Shown: positions 1 through 9,275 of the stretch, in pieces
Layout of the letters: each line of letters begins with the position of its first letter
Numbering within the stretch: the first letter of the stretch is position 1
Assembly: GCA_019454205.1 (NCBI GenBank)
Contig: CP075369.1
Coordinates: 372,001 to 436,000 of the forward strand
Reading direction: 5' to 3'
DNA from: Xanthobacteraceae bacterium
GTDB taxonomy: Bacteria; Pseudomonadota; Alphaproteobacteria; Rhizobiales; Xanthobacteraceae
Length of the DNA: 64,000 bases
The notes under the pieces: model-generated
The model's database searches: none
What the model was told of the DNA's origin: nothing
The model's input: only the letters and a program-made list of their open reading frames with translations
Program-made: the position numbers and the translations under genes

Positions 1-2
1 CG

Positions 3-32
3 AAGCCCTGGTCGCCGTTCGGCTCCAACTAA
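3..32 (+). CDS. C-terminal tail of an upstream gene (partial)
   Basis: The frame starting at base 3 reads KPWSPFGSN and stops with TAA at 30-32. Every third codon position before the stop is G or C, as in the genes of this window. The other two forward frames stay open longer but lack that bias. The protein cannot be identified from nine residues. It would be the last gene before glcD, about 160 bases upstream of it. Confidence 0.35.
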   Translation, partial: KPWSPFGSN

Positions 33-193
33 AAGAATGTATGGCGCGGTTGCGCGCCTTCAGGTTCGGTGCCGGTGCGGGCTTCCTGCGCCGGCATCGC
101 CGTTTCTGGCATTGCGTTCGCTAATGCCTGTGCCGTTCTGATAGGGTAGAGACCGGCGCACGCCAAAAAATAAGCGCACGAGGATGCCCGCCA

Positions 194-1684
194 ATGGTTG
201 CCATGCCCGCTCCCGACCGGGAGGTAATTGATCGCCGCGAGAAGATCGTCGCGGCGCTGCGGGAAATCGTGCCGGGCGACGGGGTCATCGCGAACGAGAT
301 CGCGATGCGGCCCTATGAGTCCGATGGCGTGACCGCCTACAAGCAGCTTCCGATGGTCGTGGTGCTTCCCGAAACCACCGCGCAGGTCTCGGCGGTCCTG
401 AAATACTGCCATGCCGAAGGCATCAAGGTCGTACCGCGCGGTGCGGGCACGTCGCTTTCCGGCGGCGCGCTGCCGCTGGCCGATGGCGTGCTGCTCGGCA
501 TGGGCAAGTTCAACAAGGTACTCGACATCGACTATGCCAACCGCGCGGTCGTCGCCCAGCCCGGCGTCACCAACCTCGGCATCACCAAGGCGGTGGAAGG
601 CAAGGGCTTCTATTACGCGCCCGATCCCTCGTCGCAAATCGCCTGCACCATTGGCGGCAATGTCGGCGAGAACTCCGGCGGCGTGCATTGCCTGAAATAC
701 GGCCTCACCACGAACAACGTGCTCGGCGTGGAGATGGTGCTGATCACGGGCGAGGTGGTCCGTTTCGGCGGCAAGCACCTCGACGCCGAAGGCTACGATT
801 TCCTGAGCCTCATCATCGGCTCGGAAGGGCTGCTTGGTGTCGTGACCGAAGTCACCGTGCGCATCCTGAAGAAGCCGGAGACGGCGCGCGCATTGCTCGT
901 CGGCTTCTCGACTTCCGAGGCGGCGGGCGACTGCGTCGCGCGCACCATCGGCGCCGGGATCATCCCCGGCGGCATGGAAATGATGGATCGACCGGCGATC
1001 AAGGCGGCGGAAGATTTCGTGAAGGCGGGTTACCCGCTCGATGTCGAGGCGCTGCTCATCGTCGAACTCGACGGGCCGGAAGCGGAGGTCGATCACCTGA
1101 TCGAACAGGTTTCGGCAATCGCGAAAGATTGCGGCGCAGGCGAAATCCGCATTTCCACCAACGAGGAAGAACGCCTGAAATTCTGGGCCGGACGCAAGGC
1201 GGCATTCCCCGCGGTCGGCCGCATTTCGCCGGACTATCTCTGCATGGACGGCACCATTCCGCGCGCGAAGTTGCCGCTGGTGCTGGCGCGGATGCGCGAG
1301 ATGTCGGAAAAATACGGGCTGCTGGTCGCGAACGTGTTTCATGCCGGCGACGGCAACCTGCACCCGCTCATTCTCTATGATGCGAACAAGGAAGGCGAAC
1401 TGAAGCGCGCCGAGGAATTCGGCAGCGATATTCTGCGCCTGTGTGTCGAGGTCGGCGGCGTGCTGACCGGCGAGCATGGCGTCGGCGTGGAAAAGCGCGA
1501 CCTGATGCCCGCGATGTTTAGTAAAGTAGACCTCGACCAGCAACTTCGCGTGAAGTGCGCCTTCGACGACAAGGGCCTGCTCAATCCCGGCAAGGTCTTT
1601 CCCGAACTGCATCGTTGCGCCGAGATGGGCCGGATGCATGTCCACGCGGGCAAGACCGCATTCCCCGACCTGCCGCGCTTCTGA
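194..1684 (+). CDS. glcD: Glycolate oxidase, FAD-linked catalytic subunit GlcD
   Basis: Catalytic flavoprotein subunit of glycolate oxidase, which oxidises glycolate (and often D-lactate) to glyoxylate. The 496-residue length matches GlcD. The N-terminal half carries the PCMH-type FAD-binding fold: VVPRGAGTSLSGGA, then APDPSSQ and TIGGNVGENSGG, where FAD phosphates and flavin bind. The C-terminal half has the cap domain with NVFHAGDGNLHP, a His-containing motif of this family, and ends with GEHGVGVEKRD. Its TGA stop overlaps the ATG of glcE, so the two are translationally coupled. The ATG at 194 is followed by a second possible start (MPAPDRE) three codons later. GlcD versus D-lactate dehydrogenase is decided by the glcE and glcF neighbours. 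Confidence 0.95.
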   Translation: MVAMPAPDREVIDRREKIVAALREIVPGDGVIANEIAMRPYESDGVTAYKQLPMVVVLPETTAQVSAVLKYCHAEGIKVVPRGAGTSLSGGALPLADGVLLGMGKFNKVLDIDYANRAVVAQPGVTNLGITKAVEGKGFYYAPDPSSQIACTIGGNVGENSGGVHCLKYGLTTNNVLGVEMVLITGEVVRFGGKHLDAEGYDFLSLIIGSEGLLGVVTEVTVRILKKPETARALLVGFSTSEAAGDCVARTIGAGIIPGGMEMMDRPAIKAAEDFVKAGYPLDVEALLIVELDGPEAEVDHLIEQVSAIAKDCGAGEIRISTNEEERLKFWAGRKAAFPAVGRISPDYLCMDGTIPRAKLPLVLARMREMSEKYGLLVANVFHAGDGNLHPLILYDANKEGELKRAEEFGSDILRLCVEVGGVLTGEHGVGVEKRDLMPAMFSKVDLDQQLRVKCAFDDKGLLNPGKVFPELHRCAEMGRMHVHAGKTAFPDLPRF

Positions 1685-2895
1685 TGACCGACATCGTAAA
1701 ACCCCGCGACGAAGCCGACGTCGCCGAAGCGATCTTGTGGGCCGCAGGAAAAGAGCGGCGTCTCGAACTGATCGGGCATGGCTCTAAACGCGAAATGGGC
1801 CGCGCCACGCAGACCGACGCGACGCTCGATCTCTCCGCGCTCTCCGGCATCTCGCTCTATGAACCGGAAGAACTGGTGCTTTCCGCGCGCGCGGCAACGC
1901 CGCTCGCGGAAATCGAGAAGGCGCTCGAAGAAAAGAACCAGGAGCTTGCCTTCGAACCCGCCGACTACAGTGCATTGCTCGGCAGGAGCGACAACACATC
2001 TACCCTCGGCGGTGCGATTGCCGCCGGACTATCGGGACCACGCCGGGTCAAGGCCGGCGGCGCGCGCGACTTCATTCTTGGCGTCTCGGCGGTGTCCGGG
2101 CGCGGCGAATTGTTCAAGGCGGGCGGCCGCGTGGTGAAGAACGTTACCGGCTACGACCTGCCGCGTCTGTTCGCGGGTTCATGGGGAACGCTGGCAGCGA
2201 TGACCAACATCACGCTCAAGGTCCTGCCGCGCGCCGAAGATTGCTTGACGGTGCTGGTGTTCGGCCTGACCGACGTGCGCGCGAATGAAGCGATGTCGGC
2301 GGCGATGGGTTCCTCCTGCGAAGTCTCGGCCGCCGCCCACCTGCCGCAATGGCCCGCGGATTCGGTCGACGAATTGAAATCGCCCGGCCGAGCGGTAACC
2401 GCGCTGCGGCTCGAAGGCATTCCGCAGTCCATCGCCTACCGGCGCAAGAAGCTCGAAGAACTGCTGCGGCCCTTCGGCGAGCTGGGAAGCCTCGACGCGA
2501 AAACCTCTCGTGCGTTCTGGAAAAGCGTACGCGACGTGCGCCCGTTCGCCGACCGGACCCGGCGCGCGGTCTGGAAAATCTCCACGACCCCGACACTCGC
2601 GCCCGGCATTGCTGCCGGTATCAACGCCAACGTAGGCGCAATCTGCTTCTACGATTGGGCGGGCGGCCTGATCTGGGCGGAGATGCCGGGCGAACAGCCG
2701 CAGGAAGGCGCGGTGCGCAAGTCGCTGGCCGGTCGCGGCCACGCGACCCTGATCCGCGCCTCTGCCGCTGCCCGCGCTTCGGCTTCGGTGTTCGAGCCAC
2801 TGGACCCGGCCGCAGCCGCGCTTGCGCGCCGGTTGAAAGAGAGCTTCGATCCGAAGGGAATTCTGAACCCCGGCAGGATGTACGCCGAAGGGTAG
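1684..2895 (+). CDS. glcE: Glycolate oxidase FAD-binding subunit GlcE
   Basis: Second flavin-type subunit of glycolate oxidase. The open frame extends upstream inside glcD, but the ATG at 1684, overlapping the glcD stop as ATGA, gives MTDIVKPRDEADVAEAILWA, which matches the usual GlcE start, and a 403-residue protein. Recognisable parts are the FAD-binding half (ELIGHGSKREMGR, then STLGGAIAAGLSGPRRVKAG and GRVVKNVTGYDLPRLFAGSWG) and a C-terminal end GILNPGRMYAEG shared with GlcD-like enzymes. It is somewhat longer than the roughly 350-residue E. coli protein. Next comes an ABC transporter rather than glcF, an unusual order. Confidence 0.93.
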   Translation: MTDIVKPRDEADVAEAILWAAGKERRLELIGHGSKREMGRATQTDATLDLSALSGISLYEPEELVLSARAATPLAEIEKALEEKNQELAFEPADYSALLGRSDNTSTLGGAIAAGLSGPRRVKAGGARDFILGVSAVSGRGELFKAGGRVVKNVTGYDLPRLFAGSWGTLAAMTNITLKVLPRAEDCLTVLVFGLTDVRANEAMSAAMGSSCEVSAAAHLPQWPADSVDELKSPGRAVTALRLEGIPQSIAYRRKKLEELLRPFGELGSLDAKTSRAFWKSVRDVRPFADRTRRAVWKISTTPTLAPGIAAGINANVGAICFYDWAGGLIWAEMPGEQPQEGAVRKSLAGRGHATLIRASAAARASASVFEPLDPAAAALARRLKESFDPKGILNPGRMYAEG

Positions 2896-2975
2896 CCGTG
2901 CGTTTCCGTTATGGAACGAAGCCGCGAACGCCGGATTAGGATGCGTTGGCCGCGCCGCGGCCGGAGTCATCGCGC

Positions 2976-4832
2976 ATGGCGCAAGACCGTCAGCTATCCG
3001 ACGAACAGGCCCGTAAAAAGTATCTGATCCGCCGCTTTCTGGAAGCCGCAGGAGGCTTCTGGGGCAAGCACGGCGACCGCATGGCGTGGTGGCTGGCCGC
3101 GCTGCTGCTCGCGATCGTCGCGGGGCAGGTCTACATCCAGTACCAGATCAACGTATGGAATCGCGCGATCTTCGACGCGCTGGAGCAGAAGAACGCCGGC
3201 GTCGTCGCATGGCAGGCGCTGATCTTCGTGCCGCTGGCGCTCGCCTCCATCGCGTTCGCGGTGGCGATCGTCTACGCGCGCGTGGAAACGCAGTTGCGCT
3301 GGCGCGAGTGGGTCACGAACTATCTGACCGACCGCTGGCTGGCGAACGGGCGTTACTTCCATCTCAATCTGATGGATGGCGACCACAAGAATCCCGAATA
3401 CCGCATTTCCGAAGACGTCCGCATCGCGACCGAAGCGCCGGTCGATTTTACGGTGGGCGTGGCGTCCGCTTTCCTGTCGGCTGCGACCTTCGTCGGCGTG
3501 CTGTGGTTCGTCGGCGGCGATCTTTCCTTCGACTGGGGCGGCACACGGATCACCGTTCCCGGTTTTCTGGTGATTGCGGCGGTGCTCTATGCCGTAACCG
3601 CAAGCACGGTGATGGTCTTCATCGGCCGCAAATACGTCGCGGCGAGCGAAGGCAAGGCGCAATCGGAAGCGGAGATGCGCTACGCCCTCACGCGGCTTCG
3701 CGAGAACGGCGAGAGCATCGCGCTGATCGAGGGAGAGCGCGAGGAAAAAGAAGGTCTTTCCGCGATCCTCACCGACGTGCTGCGCCGCTGGCGCGAGGTG
3801 CGCACGCAATACATGAAAACCACCATCGTCGCGCAGTCGAGTTTCCTGATCGCGCCGGTGATTCCGGTCATTCTTTGCGCGCCGAAATATCTGGCTACCG
3901 AAATGTCGCTGGGGCAGGTGATTCAGGCGGCTTCCGCTTTCGTCACCGTACAGACGGCGTTCAACTGGATCGTCGATAACTATCCCCGCCTCGCCGACTG
4001 GACCGCGAGCGCGCGCCGCGCGTCTTCGCTGATCGTGGCGCTCGATGGTCTGGAGAGTTTCGAGAACGACAAGAACGCCCGCCGCATCAACGTAATCGAG
4101 AGCAGCGACGGCCCCGCGCTCACCCTCCACATGGTGTCGGTCGCGCTGGATGACGGTACCGGCGTCGTAAAGGACGCGGAGGTCTCGGTTGCGCCGGGTG
4201 AGCGCGTACTGATCGTCGGCGAGTCCGGTTCGGGCAAGAGTACGCTGCTGCGCGCCATTGCGGGTCTGTGGCCGTGGGGCGGCGGGGAAATCCGCATCGC
4301 AAAGGGTGCAAGGATGAGCTTCCTGCCGCAGCGGCCCTACGTGCCGTCAGGCTCTCTGCTGCGCGCCGCCGCGTATCCGATGGACGAAAAGGAAGTGAAC
4401 AAGGATGAGGTGGTGCAGGCGCTCACGGATGTCGATCTGGCCGACCACATCGACCGCCTCGAAGAGCAGAACGAGCCGTGGGACCAGACACTTTCCGGCG
4501 GCGAAAAGCAGCGGCTCGCTTTTGCCCGCATCCTGATCCACAAGCCCGACATCGTGATTCTAGATGAAGCCACTTCCGCACTCGATACCGTCAGCCAGGA
4601 AAAGCTGATGAACCTGATCCACGAGCGCTATCCGGAAATGACCATCGTCAGCGTCGGTCATCGTCCGGAACTGGAGGAGTTTCACGACCGCAAGCTTGTC
4701 CTCGAGTTGGACAAGGGCGGGGCGAAGATCGCGAAGGATATCGACATCGATACGGTAGCGCGGCGAGGCTTTTTCTTCTTCCGGCGGTTATTTCGCAAGA
4801 ACGCCGCCACCGAAGGCAGCGACGAACCGTAG
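2976..4832 (+). CDS. SbmA/BacA-like ABC transporter, fused permease and ATPase
   Basis: Half-transporter with a permease domain joined to an ATPase, 618 residues from the ATG at 2976; a TTG 30 bases earlier would add ten residues. The N-terminal half has hydrophobic helices typical of the ABC_membrane_2 family (peroxisomal fatty-acyl transporters, SbmA/BacA), with the family-like stretch VWNRAIFDALEQKN. The ATPase shows Walker A GESGSGKST near residue 415, signature LSGGEKQR near 505 and Walker B IVILDEA near 526. It probably works as a homodimer in the inner membrane. Close relatives are the YddA-type proteins; the substrate cannot be read from sequence. It sits inside the glycolate operon, between glcE and glcF. 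Confidence 0.88.
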   Translation: MAQDRQLSDEQARKKYLIRRFLEAAGGFWGKHGDRMAWWLAALLLAIVAGQVYIQYQINVWNRAIFDALEQKNAGVVAWQALIFVPLALASIAFAVAIVYARVETQLRWREWVTNYLTDRWLANGRYFHLNLMDGDHKNPEYRISEDVRIATEAPVDFTVGVASAFLSAATFVGVLWFVGGDLSFDWGGTRITVPGFLVIAAVLYAVTASTVMVFIGRKYVAASEGKAQSEAEMRYALTRLRENGESIALIEGEREEKEGLSAILTDVLRRWREVRTQYMKTTIVAQSSFLIAPVIPVILCAPKYLATEMSLGQVIQAASAFVTVQTAFNWIVDNYPRLADWTASARRASSLIVALDGLESFENDKNARRINVIESSDGPALTLHMVSVALDDGTGVVKDAEVSVAPGERVLIVGESGSGKSTLLRAIAGLWPWGGGEIRIAKGARMSFLPQRPYVPSGSLLRAAAYPMDEKEVNKDEVVQALTDVDLADHIDRLEEQNEPWDQTLSGGEKQRLAFARILIHKPDIVILDEATSALDTVSQEKLMNLIHERYPEMTIVSVGHRPELEEFHDRKLVLELDKGGAKIAKDIDIDTVARRGFFFFRRLFRKNAATEGSDEP

Positions 4833-4885
4833 CGCCGGGTGCCGCGCCCATTGCCTTCGATGCGAAGGCGTGAGACGAACCTGCC

Positions 4886-6268
4886 ATGCAGACGCATTTC
4901 TCGCTTGCGCAACTGGCCGACCCGAAAATAGCGGAAGCCGACAAGGTTCTGCGCGCCTGCGTCCATTGCGGTTTTTGCACCGCGACATGCCCGACCTACG
5001 TTTTGCTCGGCGACGAAGCCGACAGTCCGCGCGGCCGCATCTACCTGATGAAGCAGATGCTGGAGCAGGATCGTCCCGCGACGAAGCACGACGTCAAGCA
5101 CATCGACCGTTGCCTTTCGTGCCTGTCTTGCATGACCACTTGCCCCTCTGGCGTGCATTACATGCACCTCGTCGATCATTCGCGCGATCATATCGAGAGA
5201 ACCTACCGTCGCCCCATCGGGGATAAGCTGATTCGCTGGATGCTGCGTTTCCTGATGCCCCATCCGAAGCGCTTCCGCGCGGCGATGCGGCTTGCAAATC
5301 TCACGCGCTGGACCGCACCGCTCGCGGAGGCGCTCGGCATGAAGCGAATTCCTGCGATGTTGAAGCTCGCTCCGCGCAGCCTGCCCAAAGGCTCGTCGGG
5401 CCTCGTGCATATCCATCCGCAGTTCGGCGAGAAGCGCGGGCGTGTCGTGTTGATGTCCGGCTGCGTCGATCAGGTGGTGCGCCCGGAAATTCGCGAGAGC
5501 GCGATCCGGCTGCTGAACCGCTCCGGCATCGAAGTGATCCTGCCGGAAGGCGAGGCCTGTTGCGGCTCGCTCTCGCATCACATGGGCAAGGAACACGAGG
5601 CGCTCGATTTCGTGCGCAACAATGTCGATGTCTGGAACCGCGAGATCGAGAATGGCGGGCTGGACGCCATCCTGATTACCGCTTCCGGCTGCGGGACCAC
5701 GGTGAAGGACTACGGCTTTATGCTCCGCACCGACGAGGCCTATCGCGAGAAGGCGGCGAAAGTTTCGGCGCTGGCCCGGGATATCTCCGAGTATCTCGTG
5801 ACCCTCGACCTGCCGAAACCGGAAGAAAAGCGTATCCCGCTCGCCTATCACTCCGCCTGCTCGATGCAGCACGGCCAGAAGATCACCCGCCATCCGAAAG
5901 ATTTGCTCTCGCGCGCCGGGTTCGAGGTTCGGGAAGTTCCCGAAGGCCATCTCTGCTGCGGTTCGGCCGGCACCTACAATATGTTGCAGCCCGAAATCGC
6001 GGGCCGTTTGCGGGACCGCAAGGTCGCGAATATCCGCACCACCGGCGCGGGTTTGATCGCAACCGGCAACGTCGGCTGCATGGTCCAGATCGGCTCCGGC
6101 CTCGATTGGCCGGTTCTGCACACTGTAGAACTGCTGGATTGGGCCACCGGCGGCCCAAAACCTTCTGCGTTAGCCCGCTGGAATCCCCCGGATGCTTTGT
6201 GGCATAACCCCGCCACTTCAATTCCCAGGGAGAAGGCCGATGGCCCTCGCGAAGAAATCAAAGCGTAA
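4886..6268 (+). CDS. glcF: Glycolate oxidase iron-sulfur subunit GlcF
   Basis: Electron-transfer subunit that carries electrons from the GlcD flavin towards the quinone pool. Two ferredoxin-type 4Fe-4S motifs are visible: Cys25, 28, 31, 35 and Cys76, 79, 82, 86, each followed by a proline. Two CCG domains follow, marked by GEACCGSLSHHMG and HLCCGSAGTY. The protein has 460 residues, longer than the E. coli homologue, mainly through a C-terminal extension after the second CCG domain. It is 53 bases behind the ABC transporter gene, and its last 29 bases overlap the malate synthase start. Confidence 0.95.
   Translation: MQTHFSLAQLADPKIAEADKVLRACVHCGFCTATCPTYVLLGDEADSPRGRIYLMKQMLEQDRPATKHDVKHIDRCLSCLSCMTTCPSGVHYMHLVDHSRDHIERTYRRPIGDKLIRWMLRFLMPHPKRFRAAMRLANLTRWTAPLAEALGMKRIPAMLKLAPRSLPKGSSGLVHIHPQFGEKRGRVVLMSGCVDQVVRPEIRESAIRLLNRSGIEVILPEGEACCGSLSHHMGKEHEALDFVRNNVDVWNREIENGGLDAILITASGCGTTVKDYGFMLRTDEAYREKAAKVSALARDISEYLVTLDLPKPEEKRIPLAYHSACSMQHGQKITRHPKDLLSRAGFEVREVPEGHLCCGSAGTYNMLQPEIAGRLRDRKVANIRTTGAGLIATGNVGCMVQIGSGLDWPVLHTVELLDWATGGPKPSALARWNPPDALWHNPATSIPREKADGPREEIKA
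6227..6236 (+). promoter_or_regulatory. Ribosome binding site that fixes the malate synthase start
   Basis: AGGGAGAAGG lies seven bases (core AGGGAG) before ATG 6240, a near-ideal Shine-Dalgarno spacing. The upstream in-frame alternative at 6192 has no such signal. No ATG occurs between the lysine-rich tail and the catalytic domain, so this site argues that the tail is really translated. Confidence 0.8.
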
Positions 6269-8045
6269 GGGCAAGGCTAAAACCGCCCGCGCCGCTGCCA
6301 AGAAGACCAAAAAGACCAAGAAGCCTGCGAAGAAGGTGGCAAGCAAAAAGCCGCTGACCAAGGGCAAGCTGGCCGGCAAGCAGAAGGTCAAGACTTCGGC
6401 GAAGGTCACCAAGGGCGCCTCCTATCGCGTTGGCGGTGCGTCCATCCATGCCGCGCGCGGCCCGCGCTTCGACGAAATCCTCACGAAAGAAGCGCTCGCC
6501 TTCGTCGCGGACCTGCACAAGCGCTTCGAGAAGAAGCGCCGCGAACTCATGCAGCGCCGCACGCAGCGTCAGGCCCGCTTCGACAAGGGCGAGCTGCCCG
6601 ACTTCCTGAACGAAACCCGCAAAATCCGCGAAAGCGACTGGAAGATCGGCAAGCTGCCGAAAGACCTGCTCGACCGCCGCGTCGAAATCACCGGCCCGGT
6701 CGATCGCAAGATGGTCGTCAACGCGCTGAACTCCGGCGCGGAAGTTTTCATGGCGGACTTCGAGGACGCCTGCTCGCCGAGCTGGGAAAACCTGATCGAC
6801 GGTCAGATCAACCTGAAGGACCGCTGGGAAGGCAAGATCGACTTCACCGATCCCACCACGAAGAAAGAATACAAGCTCTCCTCGAAGCCCGCGACGCTTC
6901 TGGTGCGCCCGCGCGGTTGGCACCTGATGGAAGATCACGTCATGGTCGGCGGTCAGCCGGTCTCCGGCGCGCTGTTCGATTTTGCGCTTTATTTCTTCCA
7001 TTGTGGCCAGAGGGCGCGCGCCGCCGGTTCCGGCCCGTACTTCTATCTGCCGAAGCTGGAGAGCCATCTGGAGGCGAAGCTCTGGAACGACGTCTTCGTC
7101 TACGCGCAGAAGAAGCTGAAAATGCCGAAGGGTACGATCAAGGCCACCATCCTGATCGAAACGTTGCCCGCCGCCTTCGAAATGGACGAAATCCTCTATG
7201 TCCTGCGCGATCACATCGCGGGCCTGAACTGCGGCCGCTGGGACTACATCTTCTCGTTCATCAAGCGCCTCGGCAAGAACAAGCGATTCCTCACGCCGGA
7301 TCGCGGCGTGATGACGATGGACCGCGCGTTCCTGCGCGCCTATTCGCTGCTGCTGATCCGCACCTGCCACCGCCGCGGCGCGTTCGCGATGGGCGGCATG
7401 GCCGCGCAGATTCCGGTGCGCAACGATCCGGTGAAGAACGAGTCGGCATTTGCCAAGGTGCGGCAGGACAAGGAACGCGAGGCCGGTGACGGCCACGACG
7501 GCACCTGGGTCGCGCATCCCGATCTCGTCCCGATCGCGGCTGAAGTGTTCAACCGCTTGATGAAGACGCCGAACCAGCTCGATAAACTGCGCCGCGACGT
7601 GCAGGTCACGCGCGACCAGTTGCTGGAGATGCATTCCGGCGAGCGTACCGAGGACGGCCTGCGCCAGAACATCCGCGTCGGCATCCAGTATATCGAAGCC
7701 TGGTTGCGCGGACGCGGCGCGGTGCCGCTCTATCACCTCATGGAAGACGCCGCGACCGCCGAGATCAGCCGTGCGCAGGTCTGGCAGTGGCTCTATCACC
7801 GCGCCAAGCTCGCCGATGGCCGCGAGGTGACTGCGGAATTGTTCGAAGAAGTGCTGCGCGACGAGATGGCGAAGGTTCGCGCCGCGATCACGCCCGCCGT
7901 CTACGATCAGGGCCGCTTCGCCGAGGCGATCAAGCTGTTCCGCGACATGTCGCTCGCGCACGACTTCGAGGAATTCCTGACGCTTCCGGCGTACAAGCTG
8001 ATTACGTCGAAGAAGCCGTCGAACGCGAATTCCTGCCCGGTTTAA
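6240..8045 (+). CDS. aceB: Malate synthase A with a lysine-rich N-terminal tail
   Basis: Condenses glyoxylate with acetyl-CoA to malate, using the product of the neighbouring glycolate oxidase. The catalytic part is malate synthase A: GAEVFMADFEDACSPSW, LVRPRGWHLMEDHV, GSGPYFYLPKLESHLEAKLW, ATILIETLPAAFEMDEI, and LMEDAATAEISR with the presumed catalytic-base aspartate. The protein has 601 residues; without the tail about 540, the normal size. Residues 1 to about 59 hold 23 lysines, many alanines and no acidic residue, like histone H1-type or AlgP-type tails. E. coli glc operons carry the unrelated-size isoform G (GlcB) instead. The gene overlaps glcF by 29 bases and is closed by a terminator. 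Confidence 0.95.
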   Translation: MALAKKSKRKGKAKTARAAAKKTKKTKKPAKKVASKKPLTKGKLAGKQKVKTSAKVTKGASYRVGGASIHAARGPRFDEILTKEALAFVADLHKRFEKKRRELMQRRTQRQARFDKGELPDFLNETRKIRESDWKIGKLPKDLLDRRVEITGPVDRKMVVNALNSGAEVFMADFEDACSPSWENLIDGQINLKDRWEGKIDFTDPTTKKEYKLSSKPATLLVRPRGWHLMEDHVMVGGQPVSGALFDFALYFFHCGQRARAAGSGPYFYLPKLESHLEAKLWNDVFVYAQKKLKMPKGTIKATILIETLPAAFEMDEILYVLRDHIAGLNCGRWDYIFSFIKRLGKNKRFLTPDRGVMTMDRAFLRAYSLLLIRTCHRRGAFAMGGMAAQIPVRNDPVKNESAFAKVRQDKEREAGDGHDGTWVAHPDLVPIAAEVFNRLMKTPNQLDKLRRDVQVTRDQLLEMHSGERTEDGLRQNIRVGIQYIEAWLRGRGAVPLYHLMEDAATAEISRAQVWQWLYHRAKLADGREVTAELFEEVLRDEMAKVRAAITPAVYDQGRFAEAIKLFRDMSLAHDFEEFLTLPAYKLITSKKPSNANSCPV

Positions 8046-8070
8046 TTCACTCGCGCAGGTCAAAATAAAA

Positions 8071-8104
8071 ACGGGCCTCTCGCAAGAGAGGCCCGTTTGT
8101 TTTG
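8071..8104 (+). terminator. Rho-independent terminator of the glycolate operon
   Basis: An 11-base perfect stem (ACGGGCCTCTC / GAGAGGCCCGT) closes a GCAA tetraloop and is followed by TTGTTTT. It ends the glcD-aceB run. The A-rich stretch before the stem could make it act on the opposing L,D-transpeptidase transcript too. Confidence 0.92.
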
Positions 8105-8140
8105 CCGCCCGCTGGAAGCGGCACAGGCACTTTCGGAAAA

Positions 8141-9088
8141 TCAGATCACGAATACCTTGGTCCCGACCTTCACGCGCTCGTAGAGGTCGATCACGTCCTG
8201 GTTGCGCATCCGAATGCAGCCGGAAGAAACGGCGCTGCCGATGGTATGCGGCTCGTTTGAGCCGTGGATGCGGTAGAGCGACGAACCGAGATAGAGCGCT
8301 CGCGCGCCGAGCGGATTTTTCGGACCGCCGGGCATGAACTCCGGCAGGTGCGGCTGGCGCTGGCGCATTTCCTTCGGCGGGCGCCAGTCCGGCCACTCTT
8401 TCATTGCGGTGACAGTCTTCACGCCGGCCCATTCGAAGCCGGGACGTCCGACACCGACGCCGTAACGCACTGCGCGCCCGTTGCCGAGCACGTAGTATAG
8501 GTAGCGCGTCTTGGTATCGATGATGATCGTGCCCGCGGGGTGTTCCGTCTTGTACTCGACTTCCTTGCGCTCGTAGCGCGGGTCGAACACCGGCGAGCGC
8601 GGCGGCTGCGCCAGCGGATCGGTGCGCGTGACGTAGAGCGGCTCCTGCTCGCGTTGCTGCTGCACGTAATCCGTGCGCGGCGCATAGTAATAGTTCTGCT
8701 CACGGCGCGGCTGCGGATGCTGCTGGTAGCGCTGGCCGCTATTGCCGGTCACGAGAAACTCGATGAAGCCACCGCCGAGATTGCCGCGCGGCTGCTGCGC
8801 TTCGTAGTAGCGCTCCTCGCGGTCACGTTCGCGCTGCGCCTGCCGCTGCTGGCGCGGCTGCGGTTCGGGCTGCTCCAGTTCGGCATCGAACTGCTGCGTG
8901 CGCTGGCGGCGCTGGTTGCGCACGGGCTTGTCGCCGTTCGGGTGCGTGATGTAGCGCGGCGCGGGCACGACATACGGTCCCTGCAACTGCGCAAGCACCA
9001 TGGGATCGACCGGCTCGACCGAGAAATCCTCGGCAAAGGCGGGAGTGGCGGCGAGCGCCACGAACAATGGGATACAGATTTTACGCAT
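8141..9088 (-). CDS. Periplasmic L,D-transpeptidase (YkuD family)
   Basis: Cell-wall enzyme that cross-links peptidoglycan (3-3 links) or attaches proteins to it. The start at 9088 gives MRKICIPLFVALAATPAFAE, a clear signal peptide; an upstream in-frame ATG would bury it. Residues 40 to 185 are a Gln/Arg/Tyr-rich, probably disordered spacer. The YkuD domain fills the C-terminal 130 residues with catalytic His275 in RIHGSNEP and Cys291 in SSGCIRM. The sequence ends directly after the domain. No partner gene is adjacent. Family membership is certain; whether it cross-links peptidoglycan or anchors an outer-membrane protein is open. Confidence 0.92.
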   Translation of the reverse strand: MRKICIPLFVALAATPAFAEDFSVEPVDPMVLAQLQGPYVVPAPRYITHPNGDKPVRNQRRQRTQQFDAELEQPEPQPRQQRQAQRERDREERYYEAQQPRGNLGGGFIEFLVTGNSGQRYQQHPQPRREQNYYYAPRTDYVQQQREQEPLYVTRTDPLAQPPRSPVFDPRYERKEVEYKTEHPAGTIIIDTKTRYLYYVLGNGRAVRYGVGVGRPGFEWAGVKTVTAMKEWPDWRPPKEMRQRQPHLPEFMPGGPKNPLGARALYLGSSLYRIHGSNEPHTIGSAVSSGCIRMRNQDVIDLYERVKVGTKVFVI

Positions 9089-9275
9089 CGACGTACTCAC
9101 GAACAAAACGCCGGCTTGCACGCGCGCGATGAAGTTCGCGCTTGTCTGCGTTAGTAATTTGTCATCCCAACCGATTGGTAAATTCGCGCGGCTCGCGGCG
9201 CATCAACGCGCGTAAACTGGGCCTATCCTTCGCATCATGGTTGCCAGACGCTTAGGGATCATGGTTTCGGGACTG

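Noticed and set aside
29..1645. 538-residue open frame opposite glcD
   Set aside because: It mirrors glcD in GC-rich DNA, is rich in Arg/His/Ala without domains, and glcD has clear FAD motifs in the other strand.
6258..8432. 724-residue minus-strand frame opposite malate synthase
   Set aside because: Shadow of a highly conserved enzyme; it runs through a strong terminator and into the transpeptidase gene in another frame.
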